The notes under the pieces: model-generated | The model's database searches: none | The model's input: the letters and a program-made list of their open reading frames with translations, nothing else | Told to the model about the DNA's origin: nothing | Shown: piece after piece, positions 46,372-58,057 of the stretch | Position numbering within the stretch: position 1 is the stretch's first letter | How the letters are laid out: each line of letters begins with the position of its first letter | Position numbers and translations under genes: made by a program | From: Acheta domesticus | Taxonomy: Eukaryota; Arthropoda; Insecta; Orthoptera; Gryllidae | Direction of reading: 5' to 3' | Length of the DNA stretch: 64,000 nt | Assembly: GCA_031308135.1 (NCBI GenBank) | Contig: JAHLJT010000631.1 | Span: 151,897,425 to 151,961,424 of the forward strand

Positions 46372-46746
46372 TCACCATCTCCCTCCTCTGTGACTTGTGT
46401 CTCGGGAGAGCAAATTGCGGAGCCACGAACATACACGTAGACACCCGAGCGGAGTCGAGCGATCGGAGAGCCTGAGCTTGCGCCACTGAAGTCGCTCTCT
46501 CGAGACACGTTATTTACATTAATGTAGTCCAATTAGCAAAAAAATCAATGTATCTTACTGATATTTAAATTAACTGTTTATTATGCATGTTTAAATAATT
46601 ATGTTTTATTTTAAAAATATATTAGCATCTGAGAAAAATAAATTTACTTTTAGTGTTGCCCATCACTCCAAGATAAATTAAAAATAACAAAATATTTTTT
46701 AATTCTAAAAGTAATGGCTTTAGACAAAAATGCAACCATAATTATA

Positions 46747-46988
46747 TTAACCTTCCGGTGGGCACGCTGTTGTAAATTTTACGACAATAGCAGATTTTTT
46801 TGTTTTGCTGTCAACTTATTGTTGTCAAAGACTTCTGCGTTCTTGGTATTCCTAGCAGGTATCATTAGTGATGCATTCCTGTAGCCACTGTTTAGTTTGC
46901 GCGCTATATTCAGTTTTTGTAACGCTCTATTCGGGATAAGTGCATAGTGACGTAAACTTTACGCTGCGCGCCGGCTGTTGTGCTAAAA
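46747..46988. mobile_element. TTAA-type miniature element
   Basis: The left end is TTAACCTTCCGGTGGGCACG with the palindrome GTAAATTTTAC. The reverse complement of the right end gives CCGGCGCGCAGCGTAAAG with TTTACGTCACTATGC, aligning with the left end's GGGCACGCTGTTGTAAATTT region. At about 240 bp with subterminal palindromes it looks like a distant relative of the element at 1460-1696. The right TTAA is decayed. Confidence 0.5.
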
Positions 46989-46989
46989 T

Positions 46990-47430
46990 ATTGTATAATA
47001 ATTTGACCTAATGGAATTTTTTTCACTGACCTCACATCCCATATTGAACTGGGACACTGCTGATGTCAGCAGTTTCAATATTTTTTCTGGAAATAAATGT
47101 TTCTTTGAGGCACTTGCTCCAAACAAGACTACGCAAACTTTCGTTTGTATTCTGTGTTTTTCCCAGATACACATTCCAGTAATTCATGATTTGCAAGCCT
47201 CTGATACACAGAAATTCTTTTGAAAACAACACTGGAAAGCTACAGTTTTCATGGTGTTTTGGTCATGTTTTGAAATTTCATTCCCGTGAGCAATTGCTCC
47301 ATTGTAGAAGCACCATGAATTTTCTTCTTTAGAGCATTTAAAATGCTATGGCATCACATCTGTTGGCATTGCATGGTATAAGGTGGCAAGTATTGCAGAC
47401 TTCATCTTCTGCACATCTGGAATATTATTC
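46990..47430 (-). pseudogene. Mutator-like transposase pseudogene (C-terminal part)
   Basis: Minus-strand blocks in order: about 47420-47310 reads MQKMKSAILATLYHAM and later SWCFYNGAIAHGN, corresponding to MKKAIWAI.YH...(S/T)D..PQH..CP.G.DSWC.Y..A in insect proteins annotated with a Mutator-like transposase domain. 47230-47150 reads SVYQRLANHELLECVSGK, matching a P(I/V)(Y/F)..LA...LL.RC..GxTQN segment. 47165-47110 reads TQNTNESLRSLVWSKC, the strongly conserved NES-hxxxhWS motif. 47105-47030, after a frameshift, reads ILKLLTSAVSQFNMG. At least two frameshifts and a stop make it non-functional. The family match is from memory of the conserved motif and needs a profile search. Confidence 0.6.
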
Positions 47431-47700
47431 TTCTGGATGGCATTGTGATAATTTCCTAAGACAAATAATTATGTCTTACATTAAATTTCTGCTGAATTTG
47501 CTAAATGCTGAATTTTAAACAGATTTCGAATTAAAAGACTTGCGCCATGGAAGTCCGATCTGCTCGCTCCTGGGCTCGCTCGACAAGATCTCCGATCGCT
47601 CGGCTGTCTTCGTATACGTTCGTGACTCCGCATTTTGTTCTCCCGAGACACAAGTCTCCTCTGTGACGTTACGAAGTGTCGATTCTTCGCGCGAACTTCA

Positions 47701-48069
47701 GAACGCGCCCATTCAATTGAATTTGAGGTGCTTTAGCACAAAGGCAAATTTCATCATTACACCTCTGAACACGATTTATTCATCTGTTAATATTTTCTTG
47801 TAACCAAATGATGCCCCTAGCGACCACCCTTCGAAATTTCTTATAATGCTTAGAAAAAGGATTCATAGGTCGTAAAATTACCTACGCAGCGTTAAAATTC
47901 TGAAAGAATATTTTAAATAGAAACTGCACATGCCCCCTACCTGCCCCCTACAAATATTCTACCACCCTGCATGCATTTTCTACTAATATTGCTTTAAACG
48001 TGAGAAAGTTTTGCCCTGAAGTAACTTAACCGAGAATATGAAACACTTATTTCATATCCATGTCTCTAG
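47701..48069. other. Unassigned AT-rich sequence
   Basis: Nothing recognised. Confidence 0.4.
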
Positions 48070-48310
48070 GATGACTGATGGTCAGCACAGTAGCTTTCCA
48101 TGGTGAGATGTCGGGTTCGATCGGGCAAAAATAGAGTTGTAGCATTCTTTAAAGTCGTCCCAGTTTCTGTAGCTGTGTGACGAAGAAAAGCTGAGGCATG
48201 CGGATCTTGTTAGTTACGGCGAAGGGAATAGGCCATGTTCGCCACATGTCGCTCTTACTCCCAATCGTGGAAATTTAACTAGGCCCAGGCATGGGCGGCA
48301 CCGTTAGATG
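48070..48310 (+). mobile_element. tRNA-derived SINE, family B-like
   Basis: TGATGGTCAGCACAGTAGC (box A region), CTTTCCATGGTGAGATGTC and GGGTTCGATCGGGC (box B) form a tRNA-like head with the same spacing as the SINE at 30387. The body runs on with GGCGAAGGGAATAGGCCATG to about 48310. Confidence 0.5.
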
Positions 48311-50486
48311 GCCGGCAAAGGCGGATTATCGACTCAAAATGTCAGATACATATTTCATATCCACTCGGATTCAGCACATCCTCGTTTTCACTTGCGTAAT
48401 ATATGCTTCCCTGCATACCACACGTTTCTACTTTTTCCAAAGAACAATGTTCAGGAATCTTTTTGAGTTGAAATAAAAGAATCCATAAAAATCCTTTTAA
48501 TATTGCATAATAAAAGAAACAAAGCAAACAAAGCAAAAAGAAACAAAGCAAAGAAATTTCGGATATTCCGATATTTTTTATTTAATCACAAAATTTTCGA
48601 TACATTTTCGGGCGACGAATTTGTACATTTTCTTTGTTTACAATTTATTGTCGATGTATGCGTAGAAATAATAACGAAAATGAACATCGTGGTACATGGA
48701 AACACTTGCGAAATAATTCTTTAAAAAAACTCCTCTTTCATGTTACTTTCGTAAGCGCTTTGGCCGTTTCTCAATAAACGGTGTTCACGGGGGGTCTTGG
48801 GGGTCAAGTACATCGGACAATCTGCATTGTGGCTTGGCCGCCTCCGACTCTTGCTGCGAGCGAGAAATTGTTTACGCTGCGCGAAAAGAATGCACCTCGA
48901 AGAGATTGGATTGGCGACGTTCGCTCAGTCGGCGCTAATGGGACATGGCGCCCGAAGGCTGGCGCGAGGGCCCCGCCGGCCGCGGGGCGGAGCCAGAGAA
49001 TGCGGCAGGTGCAAGGAAGCACCTTCCGCAACCTTACCTTTGAGCGAAGACAAGCCCTGTTTGTTGATGAAAAATTCACTTTTTTTTCCGCCTATAATTC
49101 GCTTTTTCATGACAGAATTTTCTGTTACACACGTATTTTGCAATGTATTTTTTTAATTGAAGTATAAAACTGTACAAAGAATTGAATTGGTCTTGCTAAT
49201 GCAATTATAAAAATATCTTCAAAAAAAGAAGACACACATTCTCTCAGTAAATCCTTTTCACTTGATTGGTCATTGCGGAAACAAGCAAATATGAAGACAC
49301 ATTCATGCATTGTCTTTGGGGAATAATTTGCACAAAGATTAACATTCGTCAGTCGTGACCATTGTGGCACGAAACGCACCAAGCAAGAAATGTTCATGAA
49401 CTCAGGTGACATCAGACAGAAGATGAGTAACGCGTGAGGCCGAATGCGCGTACTACGGCGCGCGACGCGATGCTTCTGTCGCTTCGTCCACGGAGGCGGT
49501 GAAAGGCTCGGGGTGGCAAGGCCGGCCCGCGGGGGGGGGGGGAGCGTGGATCAGCGGATCGGTCCGAGCACCGACGGTGAGAGGTCACGACGCCCACGCC
49601 CCTGCGGCGTCTACCATTCACCACTGGCCCTGATGCTCTTCCTTCCTCACAGTCAGGGTCTTTTTAACACCTTTGGGGGCGCTTAGGCCTACGTTAATTT
49701 GGGGGCCCCTTCTCTTGCTTTGACAAATCTCCTTCCTCCATTTAAAGACAAGTTTTGTTAAGAAAAGCTAAACTCATCACTGAGTAACATTTTCGCATCA
49801 ACCACCATACACCACTTTTTTTATACGGATTTTTCCTTTAGATTTTAAAAATTTAGTATGAAATAATTTTTTAAACAAGTACCCTGGGCCCATGCCCCTC
49901 GGGTTTGTTTTTTTCAGACTGACATTCGGAAGTGATGATCTTTAATTAACGATTCGTTGGTGCGAGAATTTTTAATGTCTCTCTTGGATGCAGTGGACGG
50001 CTCGATCCTCCTACGTCAATATCTTTGCGACCGTTTACAATACTACATTTCCATCTCCGAAATTCGACTGTAACTCGAATCCTTATCGTCCCTCTATCAT
50101 TGAAATTACCTGTCATTTTGCAATCCATCTCCCTATTGCCTCCCTCGCTTCCTTCCCCCTCCCTTCTTCATCACCGCCCTTGCCTTCGCCGCCGTCCTCA
50201 AGGTTCCCTCTCGATCCATGACCCTCGACCGCGAGCTCCCACGCGAACTGCGCTGCGAGGTGAAGTATTGCTTCGCGGCGGCGGCGGTGCCGCGGGCGCT
50301 CTCCCGGAGATTACGCCGGCGGGCGGGCGGGTGGGGCGGGCGACGCCAAGCGACGCGCGTGGCCGCAGCCGATCGCCCGGCGGGCGGTGGCGCAAGCAGG
50401 GCCGCGGGGGCGAAAGGTGCCTCCGCGACGCGCCTTCCTGGCTGCGCTCTCGCCCGCACACACCGTTCACCGACTAGCCACAGACT
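48311..50486. other. Unassigned region with three GC-rich islands
   Basis: GC-rich islands lie at 48960-49030, 49440-49600 and 50130-50460, separated by AT-rich DNA. Long overlapping frames on both strands inside them (for example 50025-50477 plus and 50133-50516 minus) contain mostly Arg, Pro, Ala and Gly, as expected from composition alone. A short AAACAAAGCA-type repeat lies at 48505-48555. Confidence 0.4.
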
Positions 50487-50712
50487 CGAGTGGCTCAGCC
50501 CATCAACTGATGGCACTGCAGTGCACCTCCCCAGGGAATCCTAGGGTTCGAGTCCCGACGGGGGCAGGCTAGGTTGAAATCAGCGACTGTCCGGAGGAGA
50601 ATTCTTTAATCCAGCGGGGGAAGATCATCGCCCCCCCTCGCGGGCATGTACTACCCTTAAGGGACTAATGACCTTAGCCGTTGACGCGCCCCGAATCATA
50701 AATCAATCAACG
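50487..50712 (+). mobile_element. SINE, family A, internally deleted
   Basis: A clear tRNA-like head: box A in GTGGCTCAGCCCATCAACTG and box B GGGTTCGAGTCCCGACGG. It is followed by GGCTAGGTTGAAATCAGCGA and CGGAGGAGAATTC, then a jump to the tail block AATCCAGCGGGGGAAGATCA and GTTGACGCGCCCCGAATCAT. The middle 250 bp seen in the copies at 28314 and 54549 are missing. Confidence 0.8.
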
Positions 50713-52739
50713 ACTAATCCTGCGGCGACCACATCAGATTGTTATTAGAGTTCACACAGTGATCTGTTATGTGCATCGTTTGAATTTTAACTTGTCTTGC
50801 TTCACAAACGGACTACTCAGTGTTCCAGGCACAAAAACACACTAAACACATTTACAGACATCTTAATCTTAAAACTTTCTTAAACTACAGTGACTGATAA
50901 TAATGAATATAAGATAAATGTGGGATAGCGGTATCAATTGTAAATTGTAGTGTAAGCTCTGGATTACTGTAAACTGCGGCACGCGCGATTTGTTGAAACT
51001 CTTCTCGTGAGTGTAGCACAATGCCTAGTGTCACTAACAGGAAGCTATGATATCAGCGAAAGCTATGACGCAAGCTGTGCCTTCACCCAAACAATATTTA
51101 AGTGCTTCATGGCTCAAACTTTGTTCTGGGTTATAGGCAGGGGGCAGCCAACATTGTTAAACGTTTTATAAAATTATTGTGCAGTTCTTGATGATAACGT
51201 AGCGTGTGATCTGAGGGCGGCTTGCTGAGGGTTTGCCCTGTGCTCTTCTGAGGAAGACCAATGGCCACAGATTGGCACTTTCCCTCGTCACGTTGCCTCC
51301 CCGCTGCGCCGCACACTCTAGGCTCATTGAATCCCCATACACCCTAACGACCTTTTAATGTCAGCTTGTTGCAAAAGATCACGTCTCACAAAAGCTCCTT
51401 GTGATCTGAAGATGATAAGGAATTTAAATTTATGGGTAATTGAGTACCCATCATTCCGGGTCTTATAACTACTAAAACGTATTGACTTTTTAATTCCTTG
51501 TTTAAAGAACATGGTCCAGCGTCTTCAACTTGTAACGAATAAATAGTTCATTCTGGTACCCGAAGAATATCGGAGAACATCGAAAGATCAACGGCGGCCC
51601 CAGAATAAATCGCAATAAAATTCAAGGAAAATTGTGTATGCCTAAGAACTAATTATACGGACACAACAATCATTTTCTGAAAGTGTGTGATAAAATATTT
51701 TCAGTTTTTTTCTTCTGTGGCAAGAACATTAATGTTTTGAACGTTTTCTATTGTTGCGTGCCTTTCCGCAGAGGCAAGATGGGCGCGTTCTTTTTTGAAG
51801 AACTAATATAAATTTTGCTGTTGCTCCTAATGCGCAACTGCTTTCTACATCCACATACACTAAAATAACTTTGCTTCATGTTTATGGGCTGTACGAGATC
51901 GCCGAATGAAGAGATAATGCATGGTGGCGGCTTCCAATTATTTTGTAATCCGATAAACGTTGAAAGATGAAACTATCTCTTAGGGTTAAAACAATAATAA
52001 AAGTTCTAAACGAAATAGTAACTCCTTACTTAAACAACAACGTCAGAAATCTGAAATGGGCACCATCAGTGACCCACCTATCTCATTAAAGCAATTTTTG
52101 GTTATATTTGTTTTCTATTTTCTGTCAACTTATAATTTAACCGTCCTGAATAAGTAACCCTTGCCCACTAGTAAAAAATGACGCCACAGAGCAATTTAGA
52201 AATTACAAACTTTATTTTTTGGTGCAGAGATTAGGGCTTTTCTCGGGTATATATCATTACTAATCTATCAATACAATCTATCTAAAATATGCGTATATCA
52301 CGGCCAATCTGAAACCCCTTTATTTGTTAACATTTTTTTACTACAAAGGCTACTGAAATTTCTGCTAACAGAATATTAATATGGTATTCAATATCCACAG
52401 ATTTTCAGAAGAATCAATTCAATGCGGATCCTATTACAGATCATTTAAAAATAAGTTTCTTTCCATAGTATACAAAAATATAATTACGTCCTGTCGGTAT
52501 ATGTAGTTAACAAATCTTTTCTTTTTAATTTATTTCTTCTCGTCCGACAGCTTTGTCCTTCGAGGAGGTTAATTACACAATACAAGGTTTTTGCTTCTTG
52601 GGAATGTCCACACATAAGCAGTGATGTTTATTACTCGGAAGAATGTAATTTATATTATATTAGGTTAAACAAAACGAGATTGAAAAATGTTACAATTTTT
52701 AATTCATTTGAGAGTTTGAGGAAATTACATTGGTTTCAA
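50713..52739. other. Unassigned sequence
   Basis: No gene or element end was recognised. Confidence 0.4.
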
Positions 52740-53105
52740 TCGATGTTTGGGACATCTGGACTTGATACGTGGGTATGCAGTCACCTAGATTGAAGTTTAT
52801 GAAGCACGGGGAAGAGTGAAGGTTTCGATAAAAATTGTGAGCTATTCCTATTATGTGGGTACTTCATGAAGACATTTAATTCTCTGCGAATTTAAAGCGG
52901 GCATTTAAAGTTCTTCTAAATATGTTGGAATGGCTGTTAATTTTTGGAAATTGCTGGAGTCAGGGCATTCCCAAACTGGACATGCATATGTCATGGTTGG
53001 TAGAAATAAAGATTTAATTAATATCAGTCCACACTCAACTTTCACTGAAGAACGTGCATTAATTAGAGGGAATAGTTTTAAAATTAACAAATCTTTGAAT
53101 TTCAG
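52740..53105 (-). pseudogene. Jockey-like LINE, C-terminal reverse transcriptase fragment
   Basis: The minus-strand frame at 53090-52905 reads LFPLINARSSVKVECGLI, then IKSLFLPTMTYACPVWEC and SSNFQKLTAIPTYLEEL. In Jockey-type LINEs this region follows the palm domain (LYPLL..RS.L...NKL.LYK.LIRP.LTYG.PVWG...K..LQ..QNK.LR). Only this part survives and it ends in a stop at 52905. Upstream and downstream are AT-rich. Confidence 0.7.
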
Positions 53106-54548
53106 CAGTCACAATACTATATAGTCACGCAAGGTCAACAAGGTCTCTCAATAATTAATAACCAAAGACAAATAATATTTACTTTACATTTATTTTACAA
53201 TGGGCTATTATTTCAAAAGATCTATTATTCACAAAAGTTATGAGTTTCACAATGTCCACTCCCATTCTTTTACCAACATTACTTGAGTTAAGAATAAATG
53301 ATAGAAACGAGCGTTATGAAAAACTCCAATAACCAGAAATGGACGCTCCTGTATAACGTCACCATTTTTCATACATTTTTGACAAAAAATTTGATATAAT
53401 AGTGCTGTCATCGAAAGAACCACCACCCTCTCCTGTCGCATCCAGCGAAATGAGCGCTGTGTGCACTTGAAATACCAAAAGATCTTTAGATTAAAATGTT
53501 GTTTGGTAGTTATTGTTTTTTTTTCTCTGAACTCTACTACTAATAATGTAATGCCAGATAATTTTTAATGCCAGAATTTTAATTATTTTACTCATCTGCA
53601 TTTTGTTCATAGTTTCGGAACATTTTCTTTGATTCCAGGGTTAAATAAAATAAACATTGTCAGTTTCCACACACGATTTCTATTTTATACACAAATTAAA
53701 ATTTTAAAAACTAGGACAAATAACCATTCATAGTTATGACCTTCGCAAAAAAAGAAGACGAAATTTATATTTAAACTAGTGTAAATCCGTCAAGATTTGA
53801 CGGTTTTTATAGACTGATATCATTTAAAAATAGTCATTGATCATCACACTTAAAAAAGTCGTTGTCTTCACTTCGCCAACTTGAACCTCACTGTACATGA
53901 CTGCTCGCGTCCAATGAGAATAACTGGCAGGCTACAGAAGACAAATCAACTGTTTTTGATAGATTGCAACTCACACAATACGAAGTAATGGGCAAATAAC
54001 TGCAGATAAACGTTTATTCTATTAATTTTCAAATATCAATATTTAGTATTTATACCATAAAAGAGTTTAGTAATAGCACGTGATAACACACATCCATGTC
54101 CACTATGCTTGATTTAAAGGAAAAATCACAAAATTTGGTTGAGTATAAAACTCTAAAGACGAAAACGAAATATCTTAGTGCTCTATATATACATTTTTCT
54201 GAATAGCTTTAAATTTGTCTAATTCACTGTAAAACACTTCAAGCATTCTCATTTACAAAAGTTCAATACTTGTAAAACCAACAAAAATCATTCGTAAATT
54301 TAGTACTTTATTGATTTAACTCAAAATATTTATTCAATTATTTACCGAAAACTCAGAATTTCCTAAAGAAAAAATATGACTAGATTCTACACAACAGGCC
54401 ATTTCATTTACAAGGCCGATATCCTCGTAATATCCTTCGTATTACGCATTCATCTGTCACAGGAAAACACGCCTTTACAACATCTATCATAATACACTTC
54501 TGTTTACAGAACAATTTCCGATGAAAGTAGGAGTTTCGACAGTAGCTT
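53106..54548. other. Unassigned AT-rich sequence
   Basis: Nothing recognised apart from a small hairpin (CCGTCAA/TTGACGG) followed by TTTTT at 53787-53808, probably fortuitous. Confidence 0.4.
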
Positions 54549-55005
54549 GCCAGCTAGGTCAAATTCAGTCGCTGACTGGAGAAGAATTCTAGCGGCTGAC
54601 CACTCTGATTGGTAGTTTTGCGGGGTTTTCTCCGATCAACACCAGGCGAATGCCGGAACACTACCGTAACAAATGGGCCTCAGACCGCGCGCGATCTTTC
54701 CTTCCTTTTCCTTGTCCTATCCTCACCCCCTAAACACACACATTACACTGACATACACTACCCTACCACCCATGCCGGGAGACCGATCGGGGACTTAGAG
54801 TTTGCCGCGGCTGTTGCGGTGCCCCGCTGGTGAGGGATACCTGGTTGGGGAAAACCTCACCAGACAGTAGGTCAGCGCCGGATCTGGACATCCAGCGGGG
54901 AAGATCACATGCACAGCAAGATGAAAAAGCATGCACTACAATTACGGGAGTAATTATTTCGTTAGTTGTCGCGCCCGGAATTACTAACACTCAATAAATG
55001 GATGT
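54549..55005 (+). mobile_element. SINE, family A, without tRNA head
   Basis: GCTAGGTCAAATTCAGTCGC, GAGAAGAATTCTAGCGGCTG and TTCTCCGATCAACACCAGGC open the copy. They are followed by a pyrimidine-rich middle, GGGAGACCGATCGGGG, GATACCTGGTTGGGGAAAAC and GGATCTGGACATCCAGCGGG. The tail is TCGCGCCCGGAATTACTAAC then CAATAAATGG. The best-preserved body of the family in this window. Confidence 0.8.
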
Positions 55006-55260
55006 AACATAATATTGTCTCAAAGTTTGTTTGTATATACATATACTTACTTTTTCCTACATAATACTCTCCCATTAAAACTTCCAATGTTCTCTTCTAA
55101 ATATATTCAACAGGCTACATTATTCATACTCCGGCATCGATCTCTCAAATATTCACGAGTCGTCAATGTTACAGAATGATTCAAATTTTATTAACAATTT
55201 CCTTCGTTTTAACCAGCTAGAACGGTGATGCAACATCAGCACACAGCTTCTCGCATTATT
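55006..55260. other. Unassigned sequence
   Basis: Nothing recognised. Confidence 0.4.
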
Positions 55261-56420
55261 TCTAACTTCTGCAATTTTCAAAAATTCAGGGAGTTAATAA
55301 AAAAGAAACTGCGCTTTTGCCTTATCCGTGCAAAGAAGATAAAGAAAAAAAGTGGAGCTAGTTTTGAAAATTTGTTTTTTTAAACTATATTAACTTCAAG
55401 CATAAAACACGAAAATCATTCATTTCTTCAAAAAATGTGAAGAAAAAATTGGAGCCGTTTTTTGACAAAAACTTGAACAAAAAAATTGAGAAGATATTTA
55501 AAGAAAACGTTGCTATATTTCCCACAAAATTTTCAGCAATGTGATTTTAAAAAAAATTAATTTCAAGGACGATGACACCTTATTTTTTTGAGTTTTTCAT
55601 GTCATGGGAGAACATTATCTGAGAAAAAAGTATAATCAAAAACTATAATCCAAAAATTTGAAACCATTTTTGAGAATATTTCACCATGATGCTGAGGTTT
55701 CATTTAAAGTATATACTTCTAAAAATGAAAGAGTTTCTGAAAATGCACAATTTTTAGTTCATTTATGTAGGAGTTTCGATATTTCGAAAAACTTTATCAG
55801 GAATTATTCCAATTACTGGTTTTCAAAAATGCATTAAATTATAAAAATGCACATGTTAAGTAAATACCAACGTGATAAATAATTCGAAAAGTTACATACG
55901 TCTAATTTTTCCAAAAACAAACAAACAAACAAAATGTTCATTCAAAATAGCGCGAATGGCATATGATAGAATACTTTTCGCTTGCTTTAAAAAAAAAAGA
56001 ATAATTTTTGAGATGTTTTTGAGAAAATCCTTTTTAGGTGTATTTTTCATTCCCTCTTTTTCACTAAAAATTGTGAGAATACTGCTCATATTTTGAAACA
56101 AATAAATATGATATTAAGCAATGCTCTAATTAAGAAGAAAACATTTCATTCAAACTCCATAATGTAGTTGTAGAGAGTCCAACTATTTTAAAACTTTTGC
56201 AGTTTTTGAAAATGCAGATGTAACAATAAACATCGGAACTGTGCCATCACTTTAAGTGTGCATTAGTCTATTGGACGAAAATTAAGAAAACCATTAGACC
56301 TATTTTTGAGGAAATTTTGAAAATATTACAGTTGATTAATGTAAATTGCGGATTCATATTTCAAAAATTCCCAGTGGATTGTTATATAGAAAATTTAAAC
56401 GATTTGTCAAATTAACAGAT
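55261..56420. mobile_element. Diverged Helitron-like core sequence
   Basis: Repeated variants of AAAAAATTGGAGCCGTTTTT and TTTGAGAAAATTTTGAAAAT with the family's spacing, but no ends. It is either very old or a related family. Confidence 0.35.
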
Positions 56421-57930
56421 ATGTCACAAATATTTTGAATAAAATTGTAATAGATAGTTAAAATATATTACACTGCATGACAAGCTTTTTCCACTTATTG
56501 TTGAAGAAAGATGGTAATGACCTTCCGTTAGCTGAGCGAAGCAAGTGAAGAGCCCGTGCCCACCCGTAGAGGAGCAAGAGAGAAGCGACGGCGAAGGGGG
56601 GCTCACCTGCGCCACTCGGACCATCCTGTGCGGCGTGTGCCTGCGCCCGCCGAAGACGCCGCCGCTGCGAGAGATTCCTGGGCGGGGGAGCCTCCACTGT
56701 CGCCCGCCGCGCCCGCCTCACGCCATTTAAACGCGCCCCCCTCCCCCTCCCCCTGCCCCTCCCGGCGGCTGTCTCCGCACGCACGCACGCGCGCCCGGCG
56801 CCGCGGCGTGCAAACGCGCGAATCACGAGCACGCCCCCACGCGCTCTGGCGCCCAGCGCCAATGGCTGCGCGCACTCACGCACCCCGTTGCACAAACCCC
56901 CTCGCGGCGCTCGCAAATGGCGCTGCTGCTCTGGCCAACACGACGCTGAGTGACTTTGCACCACATTTTCAGGTTGAGGTGTGTGGTTCAACATTGATGG
57001 TCACTGTTAAACATTTTAAGAAGTGCATTGTGTTAGTAGGCCTATAATATGGATCAGAATAACAACTTTTAATATTTTAATTCGTTGCAATATTACCCCA
57101 ATAGCTTGGAAACATTGCATCCCGACAAAATGTTCCTTAAATTATATATGATTTGTTACATGGAGTAAATTAAATCACGTAAAACATAAATGAGCTCCAA
57201 ATACACATTTATTAGAGCATTTATTTATTTCATTAAAAGGACTTCATTTATATTTAAAAAAAGGGTTCCAAAGAAGCCTAATACTAATAAATTGAAATAA
57301 CAAATGTGTAATAATAGTGGCAAAATGAATGAAAACAATGAATTACTAACTGAACTCGTGTGATTACATCGCGCAGGAGAGCTGGAGAAACGTGATCCCA
57401 GAAAATACTACATTTCCATGAATATACATACAGTATGTATTATATTCACAAGATGTTTAGAAATATATACATAGATATTCTTTTGGACTTTAACAGCAAA
57501 TCTTTACCTTATCGTAATGACTGACTTGTTTAATATCATCACTGAAACTTTTATGTAAAGGGACATGGGACACTTACGTGATATAATTGAGAATAATATG
57601 TCATTTATAAATCATATCTAAACCCAAGAAAAAGTGAAGGAAAGTTTATCTTATATTAGGTAACAGATGAAAGATTGTGTAAGTAAATAAGACAGCGTTC
57701 AATTTTTTCTTCTGTATAAATAATGATTGTACAATTCCAATGTGCAAAAGAAAGAAATCAATGAAATAAAATATACAAAATTTATGTAATACACAATCAT
57801 GGCTGTAATGGGGTTTTATAAACTAAGACTAATATAGTATACTCAAGTAGAATATTTTGTACAGTAGAATCTCACTAATGAACAGAACAGAACATCACAT
57901 CACCTACTCGATACGACATGTGTGAGTCAC
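56421..57930. other. GC-rich island then AT-rich sequence
   Basis: 56540-56960 is GC- and CpG-rich with frames of 90-178 codons on both strands, dominated by Ala, Arg and Pro, and with no recognised domain. GGCGCTCGCAAATGG near 56911 also occurs near 40337. A host CpG-island promoter is possible. 57000-57930 is AT-rich with nothing recognised. Confidence 0.35.
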
Positions 57931-57934
57931 TTTT

Positions 57935-58057
57935 TATTTTCCCATACACATACGTAAATACGGAGTAATTTATGTAGTATAGGGAAAGTTATGGAATGCT
58001 GGGCCAAAAAATGGCGGATTTTTGACAGAAAAAATCCATTGCCAGGCCGTGACAACG
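57935..58057 (+). mobile_element. Helitron-like 5' end fragment
   Basis: TTTTATTTTCCCATACACAT then ACGGAGTAATTTATGTAGTA and GGGAAAGTTATGGAATGCTG match the first 120 bases of copy H8. It stops abruptly at GTGACAACGAA. Confidence 0.65.

Larger units (their letters stand above)
46372..47700 (-). mobile_element. Mutator-like transposon relic with long inverted ends
   Basis: Inverted segments of over 100 bp lie at about 46385-46495 and 47536-47690. Both contain ACTTGTGTCTCGGGAGA, GCGGAG(C/T)CACGAAC and GAGCGATCGGAGA, and both end inward near GCGCCA or GGCGCAAG. Between them sits a transposase relic on the minus strand, interrupted at its C-terminal side by a TTAA-type miniature element. Long inverted ends are usual for Mutator-like elements. 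No target duplication was identified. Confidence 0.55.

Noticed and set aside
50025..50544. Several frames of 90-150 codons on both strands
   Set aside because: GC-rich island with simultaneous openness in several frames; the 3' part runs into the tRNA-like head of a SINE.
53787..53808. Rho-independent terminator-like hairpin with T run
   Set aside because: The sequence is eukaryotic, and one 7-bp hairpin with a few T is expected by chance.
56458..57047. 178- and 163-codon overlapping frames on opposite strands
   Set aside because: Both lie in a GC-rich island; the residues are mostly Ala, Arg, Pro and Gly with no domain, typical of stop-poor GC-rich DNA.
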